DNA of 30,663 bases from Vittaforma corneae ATCC 50505. Lineage: Eukaryota > Microsporidia > Nosematidae. Made by a program: the position numbers and the translations under genes. The stretch spans positions 4,014 through 34,676 of the forward strand of contig NW_006889859.1 in the NCBI RefSeq assembly GCF_000231115.1, written 5' to 3'. Every line of letters begins with the position of its first letter. Position 1 is the first letter of the stretch. Shown here piece after piece: positions 9,076 to 17,195 of this stretch. Under the pieces are notes generated by a model. That model had not been told where the DNA came from. It saw nothing but the letters and a program-made list of their open reading frames with translations, and searched no databases.

Positions 9076-9711
9076 ATGCTTAGTAGAAAGTTGCAGGAAA
9101 GACGAGAGTATCTAAAGCACAAAGAAAAAGAGCAGAGCATAGAGAAGAAGCAGGAAATACTGCAGAATGCGCTGAAAAATAACACCAGAATACCGCACTG
9201 TCTCCGTGGAGAGGCCAAAGAGCTGTTGGACGAGATAATCTATGGAACCAAAGAAGAGGAATCCATGCACTTGCCCCCAAAAATAGCCATTACAACCTCA
9301 CACACTCCATCCTCATTTTTAAAGTCATTTTCAAAGCACATTTCTCTTATCTTCAACGGCTTTCATCTGATGAGGGGACGAATGTCAGAAAAAGAGCTTT
9401 CCGAATACTGCATCACACAGGAAGTAACCCACCTGATCATTCTGCATGAGACCAAGGGAAATCCATCATCCATGCTTCTCTGTAAGTATCCCAATGGCCC
9501 CACATACCAGTTCTCAATATTCAATGTGAAGTACCAAAGAAGACAAAAATCCATAGGAGAAAAAGCATATCTAGTTTTGGACGGAATGGATAGTGAAGCA
9601 GGAAAGAGGTTGAAGCTGAATCTCTCCCTTTGCTTTCCAAAGGTGCTGGATGCATCCCGACTCGTGGCCTTTATAAATAGGAATGGAACGATTGCATTCA
9701 GACATTCCTGA
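9076..9711 (+). CDS. IMP4: U3 snoRNP protein Imp4 (Brix domain), in-frame part
   Basis: A 211-codon frame holding most of Imp4, a component of the U3 snoRNP/Mpp10 complex needed for 18S rRNA processing in the nucleolus. The N-terminus has the Imp4 hallmark MLxRKxxERREYL, then RIPHCLRGEAKEL. The Brix domain follows: PKIAITTSHTPSSFLKSFSKHISLIF, VTHLIILHETKGNPSSMLL, PNGPTYQFSIFNV, and a segment ending TIAFRHS where other Imp4 proteins have YISFRHHVY. The frame then stops at TGA 9709-9711, before the conserved EVGPRFELKL block. That block is found in the -1 frame directly downstream, so the gene probably extends to 9902 (about 275 residues, close to yeast Imp4). Confidence 0.87.
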   Translation: MLSRKLQERREYLKHKEKEQSIEKKQEILQNALKNNTRIPHCLRGEAKELLDEIIYGTKEEESMHLPPKIAITTSHTPSSFLKSFSKHISLIFNGFHLMRGRMSEKELSEYCITQEVTHLIILHETKGNPSSMLLCKYPNGPTYQFSIFNVKYQRRQKSIGEKAYLVLDGMDSEAGKRLKLNLSLCFPKVLDASRLVAFINRNGTIAFRHS

Positions 9712-9902
9712 TCGAAAATAGAAAACTGATAAAAGAATGTGAGTTTGACATGAAGCTGTTCAAAATTGTAAATAGTACATTTGAAATGAGCGGAAATGTT
9801 GATTTTACATTGAAGTCATTTATGAACAGTACAAATGATGACATTTTAACAGAAAGATCAAAGGACAATAAAATGGCATACTCATGCAATAAACTGTCCT
9901 AA
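9711..9902 (+). CDS. IMP4: Imp4 C-terminal end in the -1 frame
   Basis: Directly after the TGA that ends the main IMP4 frame, the -1 frame stays open for 63 codons to TAA at 9900-9902. It reads IENRKLIKECEFDMKLFKIV followed by a stretch ending in SFMNST. This lines up in order with the Imp4 C-terminus (VELTEVGPRFELKLYMI...DVEW). That frame is open from 9681, so the change of frame must lie within 9681-9711, most simply one missing T or C in CATTCC at 9703-9708. There is no start codon context for independent translation. I infer a single frameshifted gene. Confidence 0.65.
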   Translation: MENRKLIKECEFDMKLFKIVNSTFEMSGNVDFTLKSFMNSTNDDILTERSKDNKMAYSCNKLS

Positions 9903-10647
9903 TATCTTTTCATTTATGCGTCTTCTGCAGTTTGCTAATGTGCAAAATATGTCTTAATACAATAATTGAGAGGATTGACAGGTTAAAATTTTACACTAGC
10001 ACCGATTATTTATACTTTTATCTGTTCAGCTGGTCATAAAGTCTCAAAGCGTGGAAACGTGATCGTTTATCTATTGTTCCATTTACAAAAAGGACTTTTG
10101 TAAGAGAACATCTCTGTTTTTATTTAGGTGATGCATTTATAAGACAAGGTCATAAGCAGGCATGGAATAGAACTTCGCGAATGCAATAGCTCGCTTTAGG
10201 TAGGCTAGCTTAGTTAGGCGAGGGATATCTGACGAGCATCCATTAGCTCATTTGAACATTTCTCTATTCAAAGAGAAGTTTAAAATTTTTCAAATATATC
10301 AAACATCACTGAATTTACTAATGTTTCATGCATCACTGAACTTTCCCTTATTTAATAAACTGGTCAGTTGGTCTGCAATGTTCTATCTATTTTTTACTAG
10401 GTGCTTATTTTCTTTACTGCCACTGCATATTCTTTTTTGTTTTCTGCATTTTCTATTAAATAACACACTCCTAATAATGCATAATATTAATACATAATGA
10501 ACCTATGTTGGCATGCGGCATACACTCGCATGCTTTGATCAAATATGCTTTGACATCAACAAAATCCTATGCAAATCATTTTTCTCTCTATTCCAGCTAA
10601 TACATATATCTTCCTGGATAAAAAAAATTTGGTGTGAACCCTTGATT
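9903..10647. other. Intergenic region, 745 bases, no gene recognised
   Basis: This is the longest gap in the window. I see no credible coding frame; an 81-codon plus-strand frame at 10252-10497 starts with TTG and has noise-like composition. A weak stem can form between 10190-10196 and 10216-10222 (seven pairs, one G-U) around a TAGGTAGGCTAGC-like loop. The decamer CATCACTGAA occurs twice, at 10304-10313 and 10331-10340. Neither is enough to call an RNA gene. The 3' end holds the start motif of the MFS gene. Confidence 0.5.
10621..10647 (+). promoter_or_regulatory. AAATTT plus CCC start-site motif of the MFS gene
   Basis: AAAAAAATTT at 10621-10630 is followed by CCC at 10639-10641, six bases before the ATG at 10648. 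This decides the start: the frame is open 45 codons further upstream, but that stretch lacks the motif and reads poorly. Confidence 0.5.
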
Positions 10648-12069
10648 ATGGAGCATCTCTCAAAGCTCAACCAAAAATACTTGTTGGTCCCTAAGTTCCT
10701 CTATCTATCACTCTCAGCTGCTTTTTATATGTTCCACCAATTCAGATCGCAGTTCATCTTCGATAGATACGGCATGGAAAAGGACAAGCTGGGATTGTAC
10801 TTGAGCATCCCCCAGGCAATATCTTTTTTCTCCAACATTTGGATTGGTTCAATAAACGACAGGTCTGGCAAGCAGAAGATGATCATACTTGGCCTGCTTG
10901 TGACAAGTGCCATGTTCTTTCAGTCGTTCTTCTTTTCCAATAGTCTCGTTCTCTTTTGGATCAACTTTACTTTCTACTTCGTTCTGCTCTCCGCCACTCT
11001 TCCTCTCCTTGACAAAGTCATGCTTGACTATGTCAGCGAGATTCCCGGCATGGGATCGAAGGCTTTTGGCACACAGAGACTCTGGTCTACATTTGGATAT
11101 CTCATCACAAATTTCGCTGTTGAACATGTAATTGCAACCGATGACAAGGACACGCAGAACTACGACAATATGCAGTACTTTAACATATTTGTCGTTGGAA
11201 TAGCCAGCGTCTTTATCTATCTCTTTGTAAAAAATCTTCCGAGACGAACCACGTCCAGCGACTACATTAATTCTGTAAAAGCACTGCTCAGAAACTTTGA
11301 GTATGTTTACTTCATCTTTATCATTCTGCTATGTGGTATATCGCGTGCTTTCATGACAAACTATCTCGGATTCTATTACTCAAAAGTACTAAAGTTCAAT
11401 GACCAGAAGAGCCCTTTCCGTCTATTCTGGCCATTGAATCTTCTGGTCGATGCAGCATATGATCACAAGCAGTCCACTTCGACAATGTTTGGAGTGGCAT
11501 TGGAAATTGTTGTGTTCTATCATTCATCTCTTGTTACTGACAAACTTGGGTTCTTTTGGCCTATTCTTCTCTCTCAAATCTTCCAGCTATCCAGGTTTCT
11601 GTCCTACTACACTTTGACATACGATAATCCTAATTCATTCGCCATCTGCTGCCTCATCGAGCTTCTCAAGGGCGCCAACTATTCTCTTATCCACACATCG
11701 GCTCTGCAGCTTGCCAACAGCTTCTGTCCACCATATCTTAGAACGACTTCGCAGCTGATCTACAACGGGGTGTTTGTGGCCGTAGGCACTGTGCTGTCTG
11801 GTCTAATCTTCAAGAGCTTCTTTACAAAGGGTGTTGAGGATGTTGATCTTTCTTACTCAGAGTTTAATTCTGCATTCAAGTGGAATATCTACTTTTCTAT
11901 TGTGGGCATATGCTTCTTTATCTACAAGTACGGAGTTCGCGAGAATCTACTATTTAACAAAGAAAATGCAGAGCGAAAGATCCGAGATATTGAAAGAATA
12001 GCAAAGAGAGAAGAAGCCGAAGAGACAGAGCATCAGCAGCCACAACAGCCTAAAGCCGAAGTTAAGTAA
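10648..12069 (+). CDS. Major facilitator superfamily transporter (MFS_1-like/NupG-like)
   Basis: A 473-residue polytopic membrane protein with about 11-12 hydrophobic segments. The N-terminal half has the first-helix motif FYMFHQFRSQFIFDRYG, and WIGSINDRSGKQKM matches the MFS loop 2-3 signature. The C-terminal half has a segment ending PPYLRTTSQLIYNGVFVAVG, typical of the MFS_1-like (MFSD6/NupG-like) group. A charged Lys/Glu/Gln tail closes it. Microsporidia carry expanded MFS families, and members in Trachipleistophora hominis have been reported to carry purine nucleotides, so import of nucleosides or nucleotides from the host is a reasonable guess; the substrate is not visible from sequence. 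The start is the ATG after AAATTT...CCC, not the upstream ATG at 10513. Confidence 0.85.
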   Translation: MEHLSKLNQKYLLVPKFLYLSLSAAFYMFHQFRSQFIFDRYGMEKDKLGLYLSIPQAISFFSNIWIGSINDRSGKQKMIILGLLVTSAMFFQSFFFSNSLVLFWINFTFYFVLLSATLPLLDKVMLDYVSEIPGMGSKAFGTQRLWSTFGYLITNFAVEHVIATDDKDTQNYDNMQYFNIFVVGIASVFIYLFVKNLPRRTTSSDYINSVKALLRNFEYVYFIFIILLCGISRAFMTNYLGFYYSKVLKFNDQKSPFRLFWPLNLLVDAAYDHKQSTSTMFGVALEIVVFYHSSLVTDKLGFFWPILLSQIFQLSRFLSYYTLTYDNPNSFAICCLIELLKGANYSLIHTSALQLANSFCPPYLRTTSQLIYNGVFVAVGTVLSGLIFKSFFTKGVEDVDLSYSEFNSAFKWNIYFSIVGICFFIYKYGVRENLLFNKENAERKIRDIERIAKREEAEETEHQQPQQPKAEVK

Positions 12070-12268
12070 ATACCACTTTATAATTCATCTTGAGTTTTAT
12101 GGCTTTATATTTTACAGAACTGAAAAGCAGATATTTTAATGATTTCGATACAGAGATTCATTGATTTGACTCCTGCCACACACGAAGATATAGTGCCAGG
12201 ACTATCCATTTAATAATAATCAAGAGAACGAGAGCCGTGCTTTATAAACTTTTCCTGGCCACTCCCTC

Positions 12269-13069
12269 ATGGATGTGGAAAACGAACTAAAAGTCTACTA
12301 TCGCGAGCTGTTTCCGCTGCAGCTCCTCTATGAAACTCTAGAGATCAATGGGCGGAGAGAAGTCTCTTTTTTCACAAGTACAGGCTCGTACATGAGATAT
12401 CTCACCTTTGACTCTGCTGAGTTATTTAGGGAGAAGTTGGAGCTGGTCAATCCAAGAAAAATAGATTTGGGTCCTGTGTACGACATTAAACCCTCAAAAT
12501 CCAATGGTGCAGTTCCAGTCGCACGTGAAATAGTGTTTGATATTGATCTTACCGACTATCCTAGAGAATGCTGTAAGGACAAAAAGATCTGCAATCTTTG
12601 CTATGAAAAAATAAAGTGTGCGATCAATATTTTAGATTACAGTCTAAGAACTGAATTTGGATTTACAAGCTACGGATTCGTGTTCAGTGGAAGAAGGGGT
12701 GTGCACTGCTGGGTGCTTGAAATGAAGGAGCTACCAACTCATGTACGAAATGACATTTTTAAATTTTTCCAGAACGTCGTGGATAAGAACTTATTTGTAC
12801 AGGAGTATAACAATATTATGGGAAGGTATGGAGATGCCGATCTTGTGAAAAACTTCTTTCCCAGAATTGACAAGCAGGTTACAGTGTCTATGAATCATCT
12901 TATTAAAATGCCGTTCTCCGTTCATCCTGACACCTTCAACATTTCCGTGCCCTTGGATCCAAATAGCATCACTGAATTGGAGGATATTCCCACACTTTCC
13001 CAGGCAGTCGCAAGCCCTGCTGTTTTGGAGCCATACTACGAAGTACTTAAAACATGGAAAAGACAATAA
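12269..13069 (+). CDS. PRI1: DNA primase small (catalytic) subunit
   Basis: A 266-residue eukaryotic/archaeal-type primase catalytic subunit (PriS/PRIM1), which makes RNA primers with the large subunit and polymerase alpha. Visible motifs are YYRELFP at 10-16, the catalytic DID at 91-93 in VFDIDLTDYP, a zinc knuckle CC-x5-C-x2-C at 101-111, the nucleotide-binding SGRRGVHCWV at 140-149, and PRIDKQVTVSMNHLIKMPFS, which carries the third acidic residue and the triphosphate-binding His and Lys. The last 35 residues contain the conserved EPYYEVLKTW end. It is much shorter than the roughly 420-residue human protein, mainly by losing helical insertions; all active-site residues are present. The start is the ATG preceded by ACTCCCTC. 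Confidence 0.93.
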   Translation: MDVENELKVYYRELFPLQLLYETLEINGRREVSFFTSTGSYMRYLTFDSAELFREKLELVNPRKIDLGPVYDIKPSKSNGAVPVAREIVFDIDLTDYPRECCKDKKICNLCYEKIKCAINILDYSLRTEFGFTSYGFVFSGRRGVHCWVLEMKELPTHVRNDIFKFFQNVVDKNLFVQEYNNIMGRYGDADLVKNFFPRIDKQVTVSMNHLIKMPFSVHPDTFNISVPLDPNSITELEDIPTLSQAVASPAVLEPYYEVLKTWKRQ

Positions 13070-13215
13070 AGGGAAATTAAATGCGTATGCCTATTCATTT
13101 GGATTGCTAGTAAAGATACTGCAGATTGATTGGTGCTGGAGCTATGGCCGAGCATGCTCTTTCTGCACCCTTGATCCATATAGCTGTTTCATTAGAAAAA
13201 TAGATAAAATTAAAT

Positions 13216-14054
13216 TTATTCCACATCAATTGACTCAGTCTTGTATAAAACAGGGCCAATCCATTTCCACATGGCTCTGCCCTGGTCATCTGTAATCTTT
13301 TCAACATTTGAATTCCTTTGTATGATCTCATTTACATACTGCCACAGATCCTCCTTTATATCAAGCGCATCCCTCATTTGCTGTGCTAAAACATAAGGCT
13401 TAAACTGTGTAGATTTGACAGACATCATAATCTGTCTGTTCAATATGTCAAGGATTTCTTTGGATATTGTTACTGCCCTGGCTCGTAGCATGGCAGCCTT
13501 CCTACGTCTATTTATCCATATCTTCAGGATACAAAGCAGAACAACAATCGCCAAACAAATTTTGAACAGAAATAGCGAGTAAAATCTAATTAATACCCTA
13601 AAACCAACCTTTGTGATTTTTGCTTCGATCATATCTTCTGAAAACTGAACCTTTGGCGAGTGTTGAAGTACTCTTAGAACCATAGGGTCAGAGATCAGTG
13701 AAATCTTCAGTTTTGGGGACTTTGCATAGCCAAACTTATAGTCCCCCTTCAAATACTCTAACATTTTAATATACTTCTCAGCTTTTTGCAGAACAGCACC
13801 CTCCTCCTCAACATCAGGCACACAAATGTCAGCAATCCCCTTTGATATTCTGTAGCCTTGATCACAAACAAGCTGGTTATTGACAAGCCGCGAATGGGGA
13901 GGAACTGGAATGCAGAATCTTAGTCCTGGCTTACAGTAAGAGCAGTAGAATTTAAAGTAAGCACATAATCCCACAAGCACGACCAACAAAACCCGTTTAA
14001 ATGTAAAGATTCTTCCTCCTCTGCTTCGTGGAATTTTAATAACAACCCTATGGC
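13216..14054 (-). CDS. Heh/Man1-type inner nuclear membrane protein, C-terminal part
   Basis: This frame, open from about 14103 and lying directly downstream of the HeH-domain ORF, encodes a basic stretch (IKIPRSRGGRIFTFKR) and a first membrane segment (VLLVVLVGLCAYFKFYC). A Cys-containing lumenal region follows, then a second membrane segment at about FLFKICLAIVVLLCILKIWI. The C-terminal domain ends MWKWIGPVLYK, matching the Man1-Src1p-C-terminal (MSC, winged-helix-like) domain of Man1, Src1/Heh1 and Heh2. These proteins sit in the inner nuclear membrane and recruit ESCRT (Chm7) and nuclear pore factors. No ATG lies at the head; the first usable codon without extension would be a TTG at 13989. 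I take it as the second half of one gene with 14055-14561. Confidence 0.75.
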
Positions 14055-14561
14055 CTATTCGTCGTGATTCATGGCGTTGTTCTGGTTTGTAATAGTACTT
14101 TCTTCAGCCTCTCTTCTTTTTGGAATGGCAATAAAAGACGCCTTAGATTTCTTGTTGAATGCCGTCGAGTTGATCTCAGACGACTCTTCCACCAGACTCT
14201 TTTTAGCAAAACCCCCACTTGGCTTTGGTATGTCCCTTAAATTACCATTTTCGGAATCAAAGCTCTTATCTTTTTTATCTCCTGCGCTAAAGCTTGGGCT
14301 GAGGATGTTGTCCTCTGGTCTTGACTCTCCTTTCCGTCCCTGGAAGATATTTTCCTCACTGAAATTTGATTTGATGCTGTCTATTCTATCGTGAATGTTT
14401 TTCTTATATGCCTCAATAATGGTGCTTTTGAGGGCTGTCAGGGGAGGTATATCTTCAACGCCATTTTCTGACATAATTGCTCTCATCTCCTGTTTTGTCA
14501 ACTTTGTGTAGTCAAAGTCTTTGCTGAGATATTCCTCCCGTGTTAGTTTTTGAGAAGTCAT
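14055..14561 (-). CDS. Heh/Man1-type inner nuclear membrane protein, N-terminal HeH part
   Basis: A 168-residue frame whose residues 14-56 (FDYTKLTKQEMRAIMSENGV, then a second helix pair) fit the HeH/LEM-like helix-extension-helix domain at the N-terminus of Src1/Heh1 and Heh2. The rest is a low-complexity Ser/Lys/Glu linker, as in those proteins. It stops at TAG 14057-14055. The following sequence in the -1 frame carries the two membrane segments and MSC domain, so the two frames together give about 448 residues in the right order. The switch must lie in 14055-14103. The ATG at 14561 is directly preceded by CCC. As it stands the product would be a soluble HeH fragment. Confidence 0.75.
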   Translation of the reverse strand: MTSQKLTREEYLSKDFDYTKLTKQEMRAIMSENGVEDIPPLTALKSTIIEAYKKNIHDRIDSIKSNFSEENIFQGRKGESRPEDNILSPSFSAGDKKDKSFDSENGNLRDIPKPSGGFAKKSLVEESSEINSTAFNKKSKASFIAIPKRREAEESTITNQNNAMNHDE

Positions 14562-14709
14562 GGGTGGTGATTTTCAAACAACGAAAAAATTTTTGAGGCA
14601 GGACAATAGATCATCAAAATTGTGCGCAGGTGCACATATATTTGACTGCTGTTAAATTATTTGGATTATATTATACAAAGGGATGAGGTCTGGGAATTGG
14701 GTATTGGGA

Positions 14710-14781
14710 GGATGCGTAGCGCAATGGTAGCGCAACGGTCTTCGGAACCGTTGGTTGCGGGTTCGAGTCCCGTCGCATTCG
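14710..14781 (+). tRNA. tRNA-Arg, anticodon UCG
   Basis: A 72-base cloverleaf can be drawn without gaps. The acceptor is GGATGCG with CGCATTC (one G-U), the D stem GCGC/GCGC with loop AATGGTA, and the anticodon stem ACGGT/ACCGT with loop CTTCGGA (anticodon TCG, reading CGA). A 5-base variable loop and a T arm GCGGG-TTCGAGT-CCCGT follow, with discriminator G. There is no intron and no encoded CCA. The A and B box regions look normal. Confidence 0.95.
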
Positions 14782-14792
14782 GATCAAGTGTA

Positions 14793-14797
14793 TTTTT
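14793..14797 (+). terminator. RNA polymerase III terminator of the tRNA-Arg gene
   Basis: A run of five T on the sense strand begins 12 bases after the tRNA end, as expected for Pol III termination. Confidence 0.7.
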
Positions 14798-14893
14798 GCC
14801 TTAGACCGCTGCATAACACACAAACTTACTACTGCTAGAAGCCAACAACAATATGCACACTTTGCCAACCCAAATATTTAATTTTACACTGTT

Positions 14894-15544
14894 CTATCCA
14901 ATCAAAACGTATGCGTTTATCAGTATCTGAGCCGCAGCACCTAAATAGTAATCGATTGGAGTCGAGTATCTCTGATACATCAAATACATCTTAATTATAT
15001 CCCCTGCAATCCACACCACAAATAATTCTCTCGGCTTTGTCTTGTTTCTGCTGTAATACCTAATGTGAAGGGCAGATATTAAACCTCAATGCCAATTGCC
15101 ATTTTCATGAAAACAAATGAAAAATGCAGTTCATCCAGGATTTTTAGGAGAATGATGAATCCAATTAGTCCTGTCGCAAGCCATTGGCTGGAATGCCTGG
15201 TCCTAATCAATAGATTTGAAAGGGGAAGTGTCTGTCCAGAATGGGGTGGTGCTGCAGATTTCTGCATTTCAAACTTTCATTTTAAGTAGAAACAGATGCA
15301 GCGCAATGCATATGGCAAATTGGTACGTCATTGCTATATCTGTACTTGAGCTTATACTTGAAAATAGCTTAAGAACATTTGCAGCAATGGTTAGCAGGCT
15401 CAAAACCGAACTGTACGTAATTTTCCGGGCATACAGCTGCGGAACAAATCCAACTATTGGCGATAGAATGAAAGCCAAGTCAAACAAGTTCGTGAATACG
15501 GTCTTTTGATTTCCCAGAGAGACGCCTTCGTTGCTGTATTTCAT
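14894..15544 (-). pseudogene. Frameshifted PQ-loop membrane protein gene (SLC66/Any1-like)
   Basis: The whole locus spans 651 bases and would encode about 216 residues. The first frame ends at 15269 after a PQ-loop motif and three to four membrane segments. The middle segment (RTRHSSQWLATGLIGFIILL and on to about 15079) lies in the +1 frame. The last part (SALHIRYYSRNKTKPRELFV..., then about 45 residues ending AYVLIG, TAG at 14896-14894) is back in the first frame. All three match, in order, the seven-helix SLC66A2/PQLC1-type PQ-loop proteins of Golgi and endosome membranes (Any1 in yeast). One extra base near 15270 and one missing base near 15080 (GTTTAA) would explain it. The second PQ motif is not conserved. 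It may be a decaying gene or a badly sequenced intact one. Confidence 0.65.
15269..15544 (-). CDS. PQ-loop protein, N-terminal open frame (91 aa)
   Basis: A 91-residue frame starting at an ATG directly preceded by CCC. It reads LAFILSPIVGFVPQLYARKI, where G-F-V-P-Q-L-Y is the PQ-loop proline-glutamine turn at the end of a membrane helix. Two further hydrophobic helices follow (SSVLSLLTIAANVLKLFS and MTYQFAICIALHLFLLKM). It stops at TGA 15271-15269. Family members have two PQ repeats and seven helices, so this is about the first half; the rest follows in other frames. On its own it is probably non-functional. Confidence 0.6.
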   Translation of the reverse strand: MKYSNEGVSLGNQKTVFTNLFDLAFILSPIVGFVPQLYARKITYSSVLSLLTIAANVLKLFSSISSSTDIAMTYQFAICIALHLFLLKMKV

Positions 15545-15811
15545 GGGCTAGAAAAGAAAAAATAAATAATAAATGTGCAAACAGCATACAAAACTACTAC
15601 AGCTTGCATATATTATAGGCCTAAATTTATTTCGTGCGTTTATATGTGATCAGTTGGCATCTGGATTATAGCGGCCTATTTGGCCACAGCATCAGTTCTA
15701 AGCTGAATAACAAGTTTTATAAGCAACACTGCATTAGTTTATAATTGGCCACATTTTCTTGTGATTTTCTGCTTGGCTCTGTCTTTTCAGCATTTCTCTG
15801 GATTGGCCCCA

Positions 15812-16945
15812 ATGAACAATCCGTTCTCTCCAAGCGGAGACAATCAAAGTAAACAGGGAAACGCAAACAACACCACCAATATATTTGAACAAAATGCAAG
15901 CAAGCAATCTGGTACAAATGTCTTTAGCAACACCCAGCCGAGCACAAACATTTTCGGCAGTAATTTTTCAAATCCATTTGGAAGTGCACAGATGCCACCC
16001 AACCAGATAAGCTCTTCAGCCCCGCCACAGAATAGCCCATTATCTAGCGGTGCACCGCCTGGCTTGCAGTTTAGCTCAGGAAATAATCCCTTCACCACAC
16101 CAGCGATTCCCTCGTCAAATTTGCCATTCAATACTGCTCAACAATCCACAATGCCTCCTGGCAGTTCTGTATTCGACAATACCCAGCAAAACATCTCACC
16201 AACATCCGGAATAAATCAGTTTTCTAGCAGTGCCAACAATCCCGTTGGTGCAGAACCATCAAGTACTGCTCAGACGTCATTATTTTCATCAAATGCAACG
16301 CCATTTGGAAGTAATCAGCAAGCACGTAACAGCACAGCGCCTAGTGTTAATCCATTTGGAACACTGCAGCAATCGTTTGACACCCAGACGCCATCTACCA
16401 CACTATCTAATATCGAGACACCTTCTGCTAGGGACACCACGTTCGGCCAGTCTAGAAAACCAGCAGATCAGAGCTCCCTGATGTCCTCAGTGAAAGACAA
16501 TAGCATCAATCTATACAACTTGACACTTCAAGAGGCTATCGACAGACATTCCAGCATTCTTGAAACAAACATCAAAGATTTCGAAAGAGATGCACAGAGT
16601 ATTTTTGAAAGGGACCTTCAGCTAATAAAGAATAAGAACAACTATATTTCGATTAGAAACAAGATTGATGAGGAAAATGTAAGGCTGGATGAGCTCAGTC
16701 AGGTTCTTGATTATTTCGAAGAGAGACTATCCAGTATTGAGGATGAGCATAGAGGTGCTAGTGTTTCAGATTCTGCTAAGGTTATTGAAGATTTCGAGAC
16801 TATTTGTGATAAATTTTATAAAAAAATCGAGTCGTTCAAGGATGAGCAGGGGGAGGTGCTTGATCTAGTCAACGAAAACTATCAAATTATTGAAACTATT
16901 GATAGAAAACTCGACATTCTGTCTCAGATCAAGAACATTAAGTAA
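15812..16945 (+). CDS. NSP1: Nucleoporin Nsp1/Nup62
   Basis: A 377-residue FG nucleoporin of the central channel. Residues 1 to about 215 are low-complexity Asn/Ser/Gln/Pro with scattered FG, NPFG and NIFG motifs (MNNPFSPSG, NIFGSNFSNPFGS, TPFGSNQQ, VNPFGTLQQ, TTFGQS), which form the permeability barrier and bind transport receptors. From about 230 to the end is a charged coiled coil (NLTLQEAIDRHSSILETNIK, then DAQSIFERDLQLIKNKNN and LDELSQVLDYFEERLSSIE) matching the Nsp1_C/Nup62 domain that pairs with Nup54 and Nup58 homologues. The FG region is short compared with yeast Nsp1. The start is the ATG after GGCCCC; a further-upstream ATG at 15761 would add 17 hydrophobic residues and is unlikely. 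Confidence 0.88.
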   Translation: MNNPFSPSGDNQSKQGNANNTTNIFEQNASKQSGTNVFSNTQPSTNIFGSNFSNPFGSAQMPPNQISSSAPPQNSPLSSGAPPGLQFSSGNNPFTTPAIPSSNLPFNTAQQSTMPPGSSVFDNTQQNISPTSGINQFSSSANNPVGAEPSSTAQTSLFSSNATPFGSNQQARNSTAPSVNPFGTLQQSFDTQTPSTTLSNIETPSARDTTFGQSRKPADQSSLMSSVKDNSINLYNLTLQEAIDRHSSILETNIKDFERDAQSIFERDLQLIKNKNNYISIRNKIDEENVRLDELSQVLDYFEERLSSIEDEHRGASVSDSAKVIEDFETICDKFYKKIESFKDEQGEVLDLVNENYQIIETIDRKLDILSQIKNIK

Positions 16946-17170
16946 GAAGATTAAATAAGTTAATGTTTAGTCCGGAACAATTCCCCAATTTCGTTTTGTT
17001 TTATTGCTGAATGGATACGTGGACAATTTTGTTGCATTGTGCTGTACTCTATCAGGTTACTTACCGGAGTTTATATTTAATTGCTTAATATTTCTTGAAT
17101 GCATTTTTAGTGCCCGTTCTCGCATTTGTTCTAGAACACTCATTGGTATTTTCTAGAAATTTTTGAAGAT

Positions 17171-17195
17171 AAAAATTTTCAAATGAAAACCTCCC
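17171..17195 (+). promoter_or_regulatory. AAATTT plus CTCCC start-site motif of the Hsp110 gene
   Basis: AAAAATTTT at 17171-17179 and CCC at 17193-17195 directly abut the ATG at 17196. An out-of-frame ATG lies between them at 17183-17185, suggesting that transcription begins downstream of it or that it is skipped. Confidence 0.5.

Noticed and set aside
10190..10222. Stem-loop considered as a non-coding RNA
   Set aside because: Seven pairs with one G-U and no known RNA motifs; too weak to call.
10252..10497. 81-codon hydrophobic plus-strand frame
   Set aside because: It starts with TTG, lies in AT-rich sequence rich in Phe/Leu codons, has no start motif and no recognisable pattern.
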